Positions 32,978 to 40,991 of a DNA stretch of 64,000 nt are shown here, one piece after another. Made by a program: the position numbers and the translations under genes. Source of the stretch: Alphaproteobacteria bacterium (GTDB taxonomy: Bacteria; Pseudomonadota; Alphaproteobacteria; Caulobacterales; Maricaulaceae); assembly GCA_018222865.1 (NCBI GenBank), contig JAAEZM010000006.1:124001-188000 (forward strand), written 5' to 3'. How positions within the stretch are numbered: the stretch's first letter is position 1; each line of letters starts with the position of its first letter. The notes under the pieces were generated by a model, which was not told the DNA's origin, did no database searches, and was given only the letters and a program-made list of their open reading frames with translations.

Positions 32978-34438
32978 ATGGTTGATTTATCTCTGAATCC
33001 AAATGTCCGGAGCCTTGCACCGGTCGCGCGCTTCAAACCCAAGGCGGTGGTGGATAATACCGGTGCGTCCCAGCCTGTCGGACCGAGCGTAGATGTGCTT
33101 GGCCTGCCGCTCCTGGCCATGCGCCGCGCGGATGCGGTCAAGGCATTGGTCGGACGTGTGGTCCGCGGGCACAAGACCCGCATTGCCTTCGTCAATGCGC
33201 ATTGCGTAAATGTCGCCGCGTCCGACTGGCAATACCAGCAAGCGCTGCAATCGTGCGACGCGGTACTTCCTGACGGGATCGGCATTGAAATCGCCAGCCG
33301 TCTGGGCGGTGAACCGATCAAAGACGATCTCAACGGCACGGATCTCTTCTTTCCCCTGTGTAAAGCGCTCGCCGGGGCCGGCAAGTCGGTCTTCTTCCTG
33401 GGCGGCCGCCCCGGCATAGCCGATGCGACAGCAGCGGCCGCAGCGGCCAAAACACCCGGGCTGAAAATCGCCGGGAGCTGCCATGGCTATTTCGGGCCAC
33501 AGGATGAAGACGCGATCATCGAGAAGATCAATTCCCTGCAGCCTGATGTCGTATTCGTAGCGATGGGCGTACCGGCCCAGGATACCTGGCTGGCGCGGGT
33601 GGCTGGCCGGCTCGACGCATCCCTGCTCGCCGGCGTTGGCGGACTGTTTGACTTTGTATCAGGCGCAACAAAACGCGCACCATCCTGGCTGCGCCATGCC
33701 CGCCTGGAATGGACCTACCGGCTCATTCAGGAACCCAAGCGGATGTGGCGTCGCTATCTGGTGGGCAATATCGCCTTCCTGGGCCGCGCACTCGGCTATG
33801 GCTGGGCCAAGCGCCGGGAGGCGCGCCGCAACTGGATCAGCGCCGGGCTGAAACGCGCTCTGGATATCACCGTCGCAGCGGCCGCCGTAGCTGCCCTATC
33901 GCCATTGCTCCTCCTTACGACGCTGGCGATCAGGCTGGAGAGCAAGGGTTCGATACTTTTCCGGCAGGTTCGCGTTGGCGAAAATGGCGAGACTTTCGAA
34001 ATGCTCAAATTCCGGTCCATGTTCATGGATGCCGAAGCACGCCTCGAAGACTTGCTGGCGGCAAATGACCGCAATGATGGCGTGACGTTCAAGCTCAAGC
34101 ATGATCCGCGCGTGACACGTGTCGGGCGGATCATCCGCAAATACTCAATCGACGAGTTGCCTCAGCTTTTCAATGTGCTGCGTGGCGAGATGTCTCTGGT
34201 TGGTCCGCGTCCCGCCTTGCCGAGGGAGGTGGCGAATTATTCGAAAGTCGATTTGCGACGCCTCAAGGGCAAGCCGGGTATTACAGGCATATGGCAGGTC
34301 AGCGGTCGCGCCGATATTCCCTTCCAGCGCATGGTCGAGATGGATGTTGATTATCTCAATAACCGATCGCTCATCACCGATATCATCATCCTCGCTCGCA
34401 CACCCCTTGTGGTGATCATGGCGAAAGGCGCTTACTAG
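32978..34438 (+). CDS. Fusion of WecG/TagA-type glycosyltransferase (GT26) and polyprenyl-phosphate sugar transferase
   Basis: 486 residues in two domains. Residues about 38-235 are a GT26 domain (FVNAHCVNVAASD, VLPDGIGIEIASRLGG, VFVAMGVPAQDTWLAR). Residues about 285-486 are a bacterial sugar transferase (PF02397-like): a membrane hairpin (ALDITVAAAAVAALSPLLLL), LKFRSMFMDAEARL, DELPQLFNVLRGEMSLVGPR and GITGIWQVSGRADI. The second domain should load the first hexose-1-phosphate on undecaprenyl phosphate (HfsE/PssY role) and the first should add the next sugar, so one protein could make a lipid-linked disaccharide. Start at ATG 32978, GGAG upstream. Confidence 0.9.
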   Translation: MVDLSLNPNVRSLAPVARFKPKAVVDNTGASQPVGPSVDVLGLPLLAMRRADAVKALVGRVVRGHKTRIAFVNAHCVNVAASDWQYQQALQSCDAVLPDGIGIEIASRLGGEPIKDDLNGTDLFFPLCKALAGAGKSVFFLGGRPGIADATAAAAAAKTPGLKIAGSCHGYFGPQDEDAIIEKINSLQPDVVFVAMGVPAQDTWLARVAGRLDASLLAGVGGLFDFVSGATKRAPSWLRHARLEWTYRLIQEPKRMWRRYLVGNIAFLGRALGYGWAKRREARRNWISAGLKRALDITVAAAAVAALSPLLLLTTLAIRLESKGSILFRQVRVGENGETFEMLKFRSMFMDAEARLEDLLAANDRNDGVTFKLKHDPRVTRVGRIIRKYSIDELPQLFNVLRGEMSLVGPRPALPREVANYSKVDLRRLKGKPGITGIWQVSGRADIPFQRMVEMDVDYLNNRSLITDIIILARTPLVVIMAKGAY

Positions 34439-34463
34439 ACGCGCGAAGTTCTAAAAAAGTGAG

Positions 34464-34517
34464 TTGCAATATGCGACGAATGAGCGTTGCATATTGCGAT
34501 GCTTTTGCGGATTGCGA
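34464..34517. promoter_or_regulatory. Three perfect activator dyads upstream of the kinase/activator operon
   Basis: TTGC-AATAT-GCGA (34464-34476), TTGC-ATATT-GCGA (34487-34499) and TTGC-GGATT-GCGA (34505-34517), spaced 23 and 18 bp. They lie 66-119 bp before the -24/-12 promoter at 34583, the usual place for sigma-54 enhancers. Confidence 0.75.
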
Positions 34518-34582
34518 ATATCATGGCTCAAGAGGGCCGCGCTAAGGTTCTGAAAACTCGGGCTTTCGGAGGGCGTCCAGCC

Positions 34583-34598
34583 TGGGCCGGGGTTTGCA
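34583..34598 (+). promoter_or_regulatory. Sigma-54 (-24/-12) promoter of the kinase/activator operon
   Basis: TGGGCCG-GGGT-TTGCA against TGGCACG-N4-TTGCA: only two of twelve fixed positions differ and GG/GC spacing is exact. Predicted start near 34610, with the ribosome site GAGGGAGAG at 34615-34623. Confidence 0.75.
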
Positions 34599-34628
34599 GT
34601 CCATCCCTTCATGCGAGGGAGAGACATA

Positions 34629-36965
34629 ATGAGCAAACCATCCGGCAAGACGATTATCGCGCCTTCAAAGAGCGGTTCATTGGGCATGGGTGAGCATGTC
34701 GATGAGGACCCGGAAGCGGCGCTCCACGCGGCGATCCTCCAGGCGGCGCTCGACTGCATCGTCATCATCGATAGCGATGGTGTGATTGTCGAATTCAACG
34801 AAGCGGCGGAAAACACTTTCGGGCATCGGCGCGAGGATGTGCTGGGTCAGCCCATGGCAGAGCTGATCATCCCTGAAGCCTTGCGCGGCGCACATGATGC
34901 CGGTTTCGAGAAATATCTCAGCACGGGCCAGCACGCTGTCCTTGGAAAACGGATTGAAGTCCCCGCGCTTCACGCGAGCGGGCGGGAATTGCTTGTCGAG
35001 CTGGCGATCACGCCGGTTCATCTCACCGATCAGACCTATTTCACGGCCTATCTTCGAGACATCACCGAGCGTAAGGCGGATGAAGAGGAGCTCAAACGCT
35101 CGCGCCAACGCTATCGCGATCTTTTCGAGCGGTCCGGCGATGCCATCTTCATCCATACGCTCGAGGGCGAGATCGTCGACGCCAATAAACGCGCTGAAGA
35201 ACTTACGGGCTGGGATCGTAAAGCCCTGATCGGCACTCATCTTTCACGCCTGCACCCGGAAAGCGATCAGGCGAAATGCAAGGCCGCGATTGAGGCGGTT
35301 CAGTCAGCGGGCGAAGCCCGGCTCGAGGTCCGCTTCATTCACCGTTCCGGGGTTCAGATACCGACCGAGGTCAATTCCCGCTCCGTCGATACAGATGATC
35401 GTACGCTGGTTCATGGCGTGGTGCGCGATGTCTCGGCGCGCGCCGCGACGGTGGCAGAGCTGCGCACAGCGAAGGCGGAAGCCGAGCGCGCGAGCGCAGC
35501 GAAAACCGAATTCCTCGCCAATATGAGCCATGAAATGCGCACGCCTCTCAACGGCGTCATCGGTCCGCTTGGCCTTATTGCCCGCGAAGGGCTCTCCGAA
35601 AACACGGCGCAAATGATCGACCTCGCAGAGCGTTCGGCGGAAAGTCTCCTGACCTTGATCGATGATGTGCTCGATATCAGCCATATCGAGTCCGGGCAGG
35701 TTGATCTGGTGGAGGAAGTCTATTCGCCCAATGACTTGCTGGGCCAGGTCAGGGAGATTTTCTCCAATTCAGCGGCCGATAAGGGCATTGCGCTGGATGT
35801 CGCGTCCCTGCCGAAAGACTTGCGCTTGCTGGGCGATCCCGGCCGTGTTCGTCAGATCCTTTTCAATCTGGTCGGCAATGCCATCAAATTCACCGATCAG
35901 GGCGGTGTGGTGCTGGAAGCTGACCTGGCAGACGAGAATGGCTCGTCGATCGTCAGGTTTCACACGATCGATACAGGTATCGGCATTGCCGAAGACGTTC
36001 TGCCCAAGCTCTTTTCGCGCTTTGAACAGGGGCTGGCCGCGCCCTCCTCGGTGAGTGAAGGTGTTGGTCTCGGCCTCGCGATCACCCGTGAACTTGTTGA
36101 GCTTATGGGCGGGAAAATCACGGCTATGAGCCAGCTTGGGGCAGGCAGCCGCTTCTCCGTGACTTTGCCCGCAAACGTGCAAAACAGCGCTCAAAGCAAT
36201 GCCGGCAAAACCTCCCAGCCATTACAGCACCTTCACGGGCGTATCTTGCTGGCTGAGGATAGCGAAACCAATGCGGCAGTGGTTGCCAGCATGCTCGCCA
36301 AGCTTGGCCTGGAGCCGGAAATCGTCTGCGACGGTGCGGCAGCCGTCCAAGCCGTTGAGAGCGACGCCTATGACCTCATCATCATGGATGTCGGCATGCC
36401 GGTCATGGATGGGCTGGAGGCCTCGCGCCTGATCCGGTCGACAGGCCATGCGACACCGATCATTGCTCTAACCGCCCATGCCTTGCCGGAGAATCGCGAG
36501 CAGACCCGGGCGGCGGGGATGAATGGTTTCCTCACCAAACCCATTCGTTTGAAGGATCTGTCACGGGAATTGGAGAAATGGTTACCGCGCGCCGAAGCTG
36601 CGCATCATGCAGTGCTCAGCGCCGCGCATATCGATGAGCAATGGAACGGCGATGTCGCCGGGCATGCTTTCGTCCTGCGCATCTTCGTTGGAGAGCTCCA
36701 GAAGCGGCTCGACCGCATTGCGGAACATCTGCAGGCGGGGGAACTGGCAAAACTTCAGCACGAGGCCCATGCCGTTAAGGGCGGAGCCAGTAATATCGGT
36801 GCAGAAGCCCTGGCGCACGCGGCCTCGGCGCTGGAACAAGCCAGTCTGGGATCGGGCCCGGATGGTTTGATCGACCGGCTGGTCGCGGATGTGAAGCAGT
36901 GTTCCGCTGCGTTTGTCGAAGCCGCGGAAAAAAGCCTGGCGCAAAGTGAAGGGAGAGGCGGATGA
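34629..36965 (+). CDS. Hybrid sensor histidine kinase (PAS-PAS-HisKA-HATPase-REC-HPt)
   Basis: 778 residues, no membrane span, so a cytoplasmic sensor. Two PAS domains (about 30-145 and 155-270; FNEAAENTFGHRREDVLG and FIHTLEGEIVDANKRAEEL), H-box ANMSHEMRTPLNG with His301, N-box NLVGNAIKFTD, G-boxes DTGIGI and GVGLGLAI, a receiver with Asp587 (LIIMDVGMPVMDG) and an HPt domain with His714 (HAVKGGASNIG). All phosphorelay stations are present. I use ATG 34629 behind GAGGGAGAG; 34611 is in frame but lies at the predicted transcript start. The stop overlaps the activator start by four bases, so the activator is the likely phosphate acceptor. Confidence 0.92.
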   Translation: MSKPSGKTIIAPSKSGSLGMGEHVDEDPEAALHAAILQAALDCIVIIDSDGVIVEFNEAAENTFGHRREDVLGQPMAELIIPEALRGAHDAGFEKYLSTGQHAVLGKRIEVPALHASGRELLVELAITPVHLTDQTYFTAYLRDITERKADEEELKRSRQRYRDLFERSGDAIFIHTLEGEIVDANKRAEELTGWDRKALIGTHLSRLHPESDQAKCKAAIEAVQSAGEARLEVRFIHRSGVQIPTEVNSRSVDTDDRTLVHGVVRDVSARAATVAELRTAKAEAERASAAKTEFLANMSHEMRTPLNGVIGPLGLIAREGLSENTAQMIDLAERSAESLLTLIDDVLDISHIESGQVDLVEEVYSPNDLLGQVREIFSNSAADKGIALDVASLPKDLRLLGDPGRVRQILFNLVGNAIKFTDQGGVVLEADLADENGSSIVRFHTIDTGIGIAEDVLPKLFSRFEQGLAAPSSVSEGVGLGLAITRELVELMGGKITAMSQLGAGSRFSVTLPANVQNSAQSNAGKTSQPLQHLHGRILLAEDSETNAAVVASMLAKLGLEPEIVCDGAAAVQAVESDAYDLIIMDVGMPVMDGLEASRLIRSTGHATPIIALTAHALPENREQTRAAGMNGFLTKPIRLKDLSRELEKWLPRAEAAHHAVLSAAHIDEQWNGDVAGHAFVLRIFVGELQKRLDRIAEHLQAGELAKLQHEAHAVKGGASNIGAEALAHAASALEQASLGSGPDGLIDRLVADVKQCSAAFVEAAEKSLAQSEGRGG

Positions 36966-38395
36966 GTATAGGCCGTGTTCTGATCATTGAGGACAGTCCG
37001 TCACTGGCTCGAACCTATGAGGCCCAGCTTAAACGGGACGCTGCGGCGATCGAGATCGTGGAAGACGGCGCCGGGGGCGAGCGGGCTATGGGGGCGGGCC
37101 GTCCCGACTGCATCCTGCTTGATTTGGGCCTGCCCGACGCCAACGGGATGGACTTGCTGCGCTCCTGGCGCGCCGCGGAAATCTCGACACCGGTTGTCGT
37201 CATCACGGCCAATGGCTCCATCAATACAGCCATCGACGCCATGCGCGAGGGGGCCACGGATTTCCTGGTAAAGCCCTTTGGCGCTGAGCGCCTTGTCACG
37301 ACAGTCAAGAATGCGGTCGAGAAATCCAAGCTTGAGAAAGTCGTCAAAGCCTTTGAACAGAGCAAGCCGAAGGCGCAATTCGCTGAATTCGTGGGGTCAT
37401 CCCTGCCGATGCAGGCGGTCTACCGGGTCCTGGAATCAGCCGCGCCCTCCAATGCGGGCGTCTTCATCACCGGTGAAACCGGAACCGGCAAGGAATTGGC
37501 CGCGCGCGCCGTGCATACATCGAGTGCGAGGGCTGGCCGCGCCTTCATCGCCGTCAATTGCGGCGCCATTCCCAAAGATCTGATCGAGAGCGAACTCTTT
37601 GGCCATGTCAAAGGGGCGTTTACCGGTGCCACGACGGACCGGGCCGGGGCTGCCGAACTGGCCAATGGCGGCACGCTCTTTCTCGATGAAATCGGCGAAA
37701 TGCCCATCGATCTTCAGCCCAAATTGCTGCGCTTCCTGCAAACGGGGACTTATGCGCGCGTCGGTGACAGCCGGATCCGGCAAACCGATATCCGTATCGT
37801 CGCGGCCACCAATCGCGACCCATGGGGCGCTGTGAGGGCTGGGCGATTGCGTGAGGATTTGTATTTCCGGCTGAATGTGATCCCGGTTGAACTCCCGCCG
37901 CTGCGCGATCGAGCCGGTGATATCCTGATGCTGGCCGATGCCTTTCTCGCTCGCTATGCGGAAGAGGAAGGGCGCGCTGATCTCAAATTCGCGGACGATG
38001 CCCGCCAGGCGCTGTTGCAGCATTATTGGCCCGGCAATGTCCGTGAATTGGAAAATCTCGTTCGGCGATGCGTGGTTCTTGCCGAGGGCGATGAAATCGC
38101 GGCCTCTGATTTGTCACTGACCCAGGGGTTTGCGGCGGCTGCGCCGACACACTCTGCGCCGGATCCTGTACAGCCTGCTGCCCTGGCGCCTGCACCCTCG
38201 GTCGCGGCGCCTTATCCGCCTGTAAACACAGCCCCCGTCGCTGGCGGTATAGAACCGCTTTGGGTGGTCGAGAAGCGTACGATCGAGCATGCGATTGCGC
38301 TGTGCGGTGACAATATCACCGAGGCCTCCAAACAGCTCGAAATTGCCCCGTCCACCATCTATCGCAAACGCGAGCAATGGGCTGAGAAGACCTGA
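36962..38395 (+). CDS. Sigma-54-dependent response regulator (REC-AAA+-Fis HTH)
   Basis: 477 residues. Receiver domain with Asp54 ([13 protein letters not shown]), AAA+ domain with Walker A GETGTGKE, the sigma-54 contact motif GAFTGA (residues 218-223), [13 protein letters not shown] (Walker B) and an arginine-finger region, a proline/alanine-rich linker (about 385-425), then a C-terminal Fis-type HTH ([20 protein letters not shown]). Couples phosphorylation to ATP-driven opening of sigma-54 promoters. Translationally coupled to the kinase. LuxO/NtrC-like architecture; its likely sites are the TTGC-N5-GCGA dyads. Confidence 0.95.
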   Translation: MSIGRVLIIEDSPSLARTYEAQLKRDAAAIEIVEDGAGGERAMGAGRPDCILLDLGLPDANGMDLLRSWRAAEISTPVVVITANGSINTAIDAMREGATDFLVKPFGAERLVTTVKNAVEKSKLEKVVKAFEQSKPKAQFAEFVGSSLPMQAVYRVLESAAPSNAGVFITGETGTGKELAARAVHTSSARAGRAFIAVNCGAIPKDLIESELFGHVKGAFTGATTDRAGAAELANGGTLFLDEIGEMPIDLQPKLLRFLQTGTYARVGDSRIRQTDIRIVAATNRDPWGAVRAGRLREDLYFRLNVIPVELPPLRDRAGDILMLADAFLARYAEEEGRADLKFADDARQALLQHYWPGNVRELENLVRRCVVLAEGDEIAASDLSLTQGFAAAAPTHSAPDPVQPAALAPAPSVAAPYPPVNTAPVAGGIEPLWVVEKRTIEHAIALCGDNITEASKQLEIAPSTIYRKREQWAEKT

Positions 38396-38401
38396 CCGGT
38401 C

Positions 38402-39715
38402 TTACTCGGCGGCCGGGGCATAGCTGGCGAGGCGGGCGCGTTCGCGAGCATTGACAATGCCCAGCCGGTCGCGGTGTTTGGCGATTGAACGCCGGGCGAT
38501 TTCAACACCCTCCGCGCACAGCGCCTGCGAGATCGCGCCATCGGACATCTCTCCGGGAACAACCTCATTGGCAATCATTTTTTCAATGCGCGCGCGGACA
38601 GCAGCCGAGGCTGTCGCGGCATTCTCCCCAGCCTCACTTACAGCCGTCGAAAAGAAGCTTCGCAATGGCAAGACGCCCCGCGGTGTTTCGATATGCTTAT
38701 GGGCCACCGCCCGGCTAACCGTTGATTCATGAAGCTCGAGCCGGGTCGCGATTTCCCGCATGGTGAGCGGGATGAGGGCCTCCGTGCCCTCGCTCATGAA
38801 CCGGTGCTGAAAAGCGATAGCCAGCCGAGCGACGCGCAACAGGGTGTCGCCGCGCTGGCGCAATGCCTGCTTTAGCCAACGCGCTTCCTCATGCTTGCCC
38901 TGAAGGAAGGATCTGGCCTTGCCCGCCAGAGCCGGATTGCGGTGCCAGCCGCGATAAGCGGGTTCCAGGGCAATGCTCGTCGTGGGATCCCAGCTCAAGG
39001 CGACAGCCCATTCACCGCTTTCAGAGCGCTCGGCCCGCAGATCCGGAATGATCTCGATCGCGTCGGCCGTTTCGAATCCGTAGCCGGGCTGAAGGTCGAG
39101 CGTTCTTAAATGGGCAATCATGGTTTTGAGTTCAGTCTCTGAAACACCGCAGCGTCTGGCGAACGCATGTGCCGGCTCTGTTGCCAAGGCGTGCAGGTTA
39201 TCAAGCAAGGCCTGCCAGCGCGGACAGGCGGCGCTTTGGGGGTCGAGCTGGAGTGCAAAGCATTCAATGATTGAACGCGCTCCAACGCCTGCCGGTTCGA
39301 AGGACTGGACCAGAGCCAGCGCATCGTCTGCGCCCCTTGCATCGGCCAGGTGGGCCCAGTCGTCTGCGTTTAGTCGGCCGCTGGGTTCAATGTGCTCGAT
39401 AATCCGGAGCGCCAGCGCCCGGATGTGCGGGGTGGTTCGGGTCAGCGCAAGCTGGTGTTTGAGATGATCGGAGAGATTGAGCCTGGCCGGTGTGGTGGCG
39501 GTCCAGTCAGCCAGCGCGGCGGAATTGCTGCGATTGCGGCTCAGACTGGAGCGCTCGGCGATCAGCGGATTGGCTTCGCAGATAGCCATGATTTCCTCTT
39601 CCAGCGCCTCACCGGAGAGCTGAAGCAAGAACATTGTTCGCTGCATTTGCGGCGACAGGGTCTGGGTTTGGCTTTGTTTCTGAAAAACGTTCAGGCGCTG
39701 TGCGTAACTGCTCAT
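38402..39715 (-). CDS. rpoN: RNA polymerase sigma-54 factor, divergent paralogue
   Basis: 437 residues, shorter than most RpoN proteins (about 480-510). Region I is Gln-rich as expected (QTLSPQMQRTMFLLQLSGEA), followed by a core-binding middle and the C-terminal RpoN box, here ARRSIAKHR in place of the usual ARRTVAKYR. MREIATRLELHESTVSRAV is the preceding HTH. Start at ATG 39715 with GGAGG five bases upstream. It lies tail to tail with the activator gene (6 bases between). Placement and divergence suggest a second, pathway-dedicated RpoN rather than the housekeeping copy. Confidence 0.9.
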   Translation of the reverse strand: MSSYAQRLNVFQKQSQTQTLSPQMQRTMFLLQLSGEALEEEIMAICEANPLIAERSSLSRNRSNSAALADWTATTPARLNLSDHLKHQLALTRTTPHIRALALRIIEHIEPSGRLNADDWAHLADARGADDALALVQSFEPAGVGARSIIECFALQLDPQSAACPRWQALLDNLHALATEPAHAFARRCGVSETELKTMIAHLRTLDLQPGYGFETADAIEIIPDLRAERSESGEWAVALSWDPTTSIALEPAYRGWHRNPALAGKARSFLQGKHEEARWLKQALRQRGDTLLRVARLAIAFQHRFMSEGTEALIPLTMREIATRLELHESTVSRAVAHKHIETPRGVLPLRSFFSTAVSEAGENAATASAAVRARIEKMIANEVVPGEMSDGAISQALCAEGVEIARRSIAKHRDRLGIVNARERARLASYAPAAE

Positions 39716-39816
39716 GGGAACCTCCATGACCAGTATCACTGCAGGGGGGTGCAATGGGAAGGGGTAGTAAAAACAACGGGCTAAGTCATGTGTGAAGCAA
39801 AGCGCGAGGACCGGGA

Positions 39817-39851
39817 TTGCGCTTTGCGACGGCTTTTATTGCCACTTGCGA
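39817..39851. promoter_or_regulatory. Two perfect activator dyads upstream of the rpoN paralogue
   Basis: TTGC-GCTTT-GCGA (39817-39829) and TTGC-CACTT-GCGA (39839-39851), 22 bp apart, 102-136 bp before the rpoN start codon. I found no good -24/-12 element on the reverse strand here, so control could be through another sigma factor, positive or negative. Confidence 0.6.
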
Positions 39852-39905
39852 GAGACCCGTCTGGTCAATTGGTGCGTACCGGCTTTTAGCGTCGGAAGAG
39901 CAAAA

Positions 39906-40988
39906 CTACTCCTCGCCATACCCCGTCATTTCCAGATAACCGCGCCCGCCATGGCTGCCGGTAATGATCACGGGGCCCTCCCAATAGGCGACACTGGTTT
40001 CCATCCAGCTTTGCGGATTGACGGCATTGATCTCGACATCGAGATCGCGCTCGGCCAGCTCGACCCGCCAGCGGGTGGGGATGGTCCGTCCGGCGACCTC
40101 ATGGGTTTCCAGGGCAGTCAGGGTCAGATCGCCATCTTCATAGGCGGTGACTTCGCCCTGCGGTGTGATCCAACTGGCGGCGGTATAGACGCTGCCATCA
40201 CTCTGGCGGAGCTGGAAGCCCATCAATTTCTCGCCACTGTCCAGGTGGAAGGATACCCAGTCCCAGCCCAGCTGGTTCTCGGAGAGCGGTTGCGAGGAGT
40301 ATTCCCGGTCCAGCCAGGCTTCACCGCTCACACTGACGGGCCCGTCCGGAAGCTGAAGCGTGCCGCTGAGCGTGTAGAAAGGCTGGGAATAATAATAGCT
40401 GGCCTGACCGCTCGCCGATTTCACCGAAAAACCATCCTCGCCATGAAAAATCAGCGGGCCTTGTGCGGTCAGGGCGAGGTCATAAGCGAAATCCTCGCCC
40501 CGGGCGGTCAGATCCAGGGCATCGAGAGCGTCCCCATCCGGCGCGATCCGTTCAGCCGCGCTGCGCATCGACCATTCATCGATATAGGCCTGGAAGGGGT
40601 GAGGGTCCGCCCCGGCAATGCCGAAACCGCCTCTTGCCAGTCGCTCTGCGCTGTAATGCGCCTGCGGGGTCGTCACAGCGGCATGCCCCATCCACAATTG
40701 CGGTGTCTCCCAGCCCTCACCGGAATGCGGCGCCAGGGCTGAACGGAACAGCGTCCACTGAGCGCCATAAACGCGCCCCTCCGCATCTTCCATTACCGCG
40801 GTGAGATACCACCACTCGATCCGGTAGGGCGGATGGGCGCCATGGTCTTCCGGGAAGTCAAAGCGCGTGCCGCGCTCGGGTACAGCAAAGCCCTCAGCTT
40901 CAACGCCCAGCCCTGCAAAGCCTTGCGCATGAACAGGGGAGAGGACGGCGGTGACGGCGAGCATCAAGGACAGGCAGAACATCGGCAT
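39906..40988 (-). CDS. AttH/carotenoid 1,2-hydratase-like (lipocalin-like) secreted protein
   Basis: 360 residues with an N-terminal signal peptide (ending SPVHA). The duplicated lipocalin-like fold of the AttH family is suggested by FPEDHGAHPPYRIEWWYLTA near the N-terminus, GQASYYYSQPFYTLSGTL and SGEAWLDREYSSQPL. The function of AttH proteins is unsettled; they usually occur, as here, with a MacB-type ABC transporter. Begins three bases after the permease gene, forming the end of a three-gene operon. Confidence 0.85.
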   Translation of the reverse strand: MPMFCLSLMLAVTAVLSPVHAQGFAGLGVEAEGFAVPERGTRFDFPEDHGAHPPYRIEWWYLTAVMEDAEGRVYGAQWTLFRSALAPHSGEGWETPQLWMGHAAVTTPQAHYSAERLARGGFGIAGADPHPFQAYIDEWSMRSAAERIAPDGDALDALDLTARGEDFAYDLALTAQGPLIFHGEDGFSVKSASGQASYYYSQPFYTLSGTLQLPDGPVSVSGEAWLDREYSSQPLSENQLGWDWVSFHLDSGEKLMGFQLRQSDGSVYTAASWITPQGEVTAYEDGDLTLTALETHEVAGRTIPTRWRVELAERDLDVEINAVNPQSWMETSVAYWEGPVIITGSHGGRGYLEMTGYGEE

Positions 40989-40991
40989 GGT

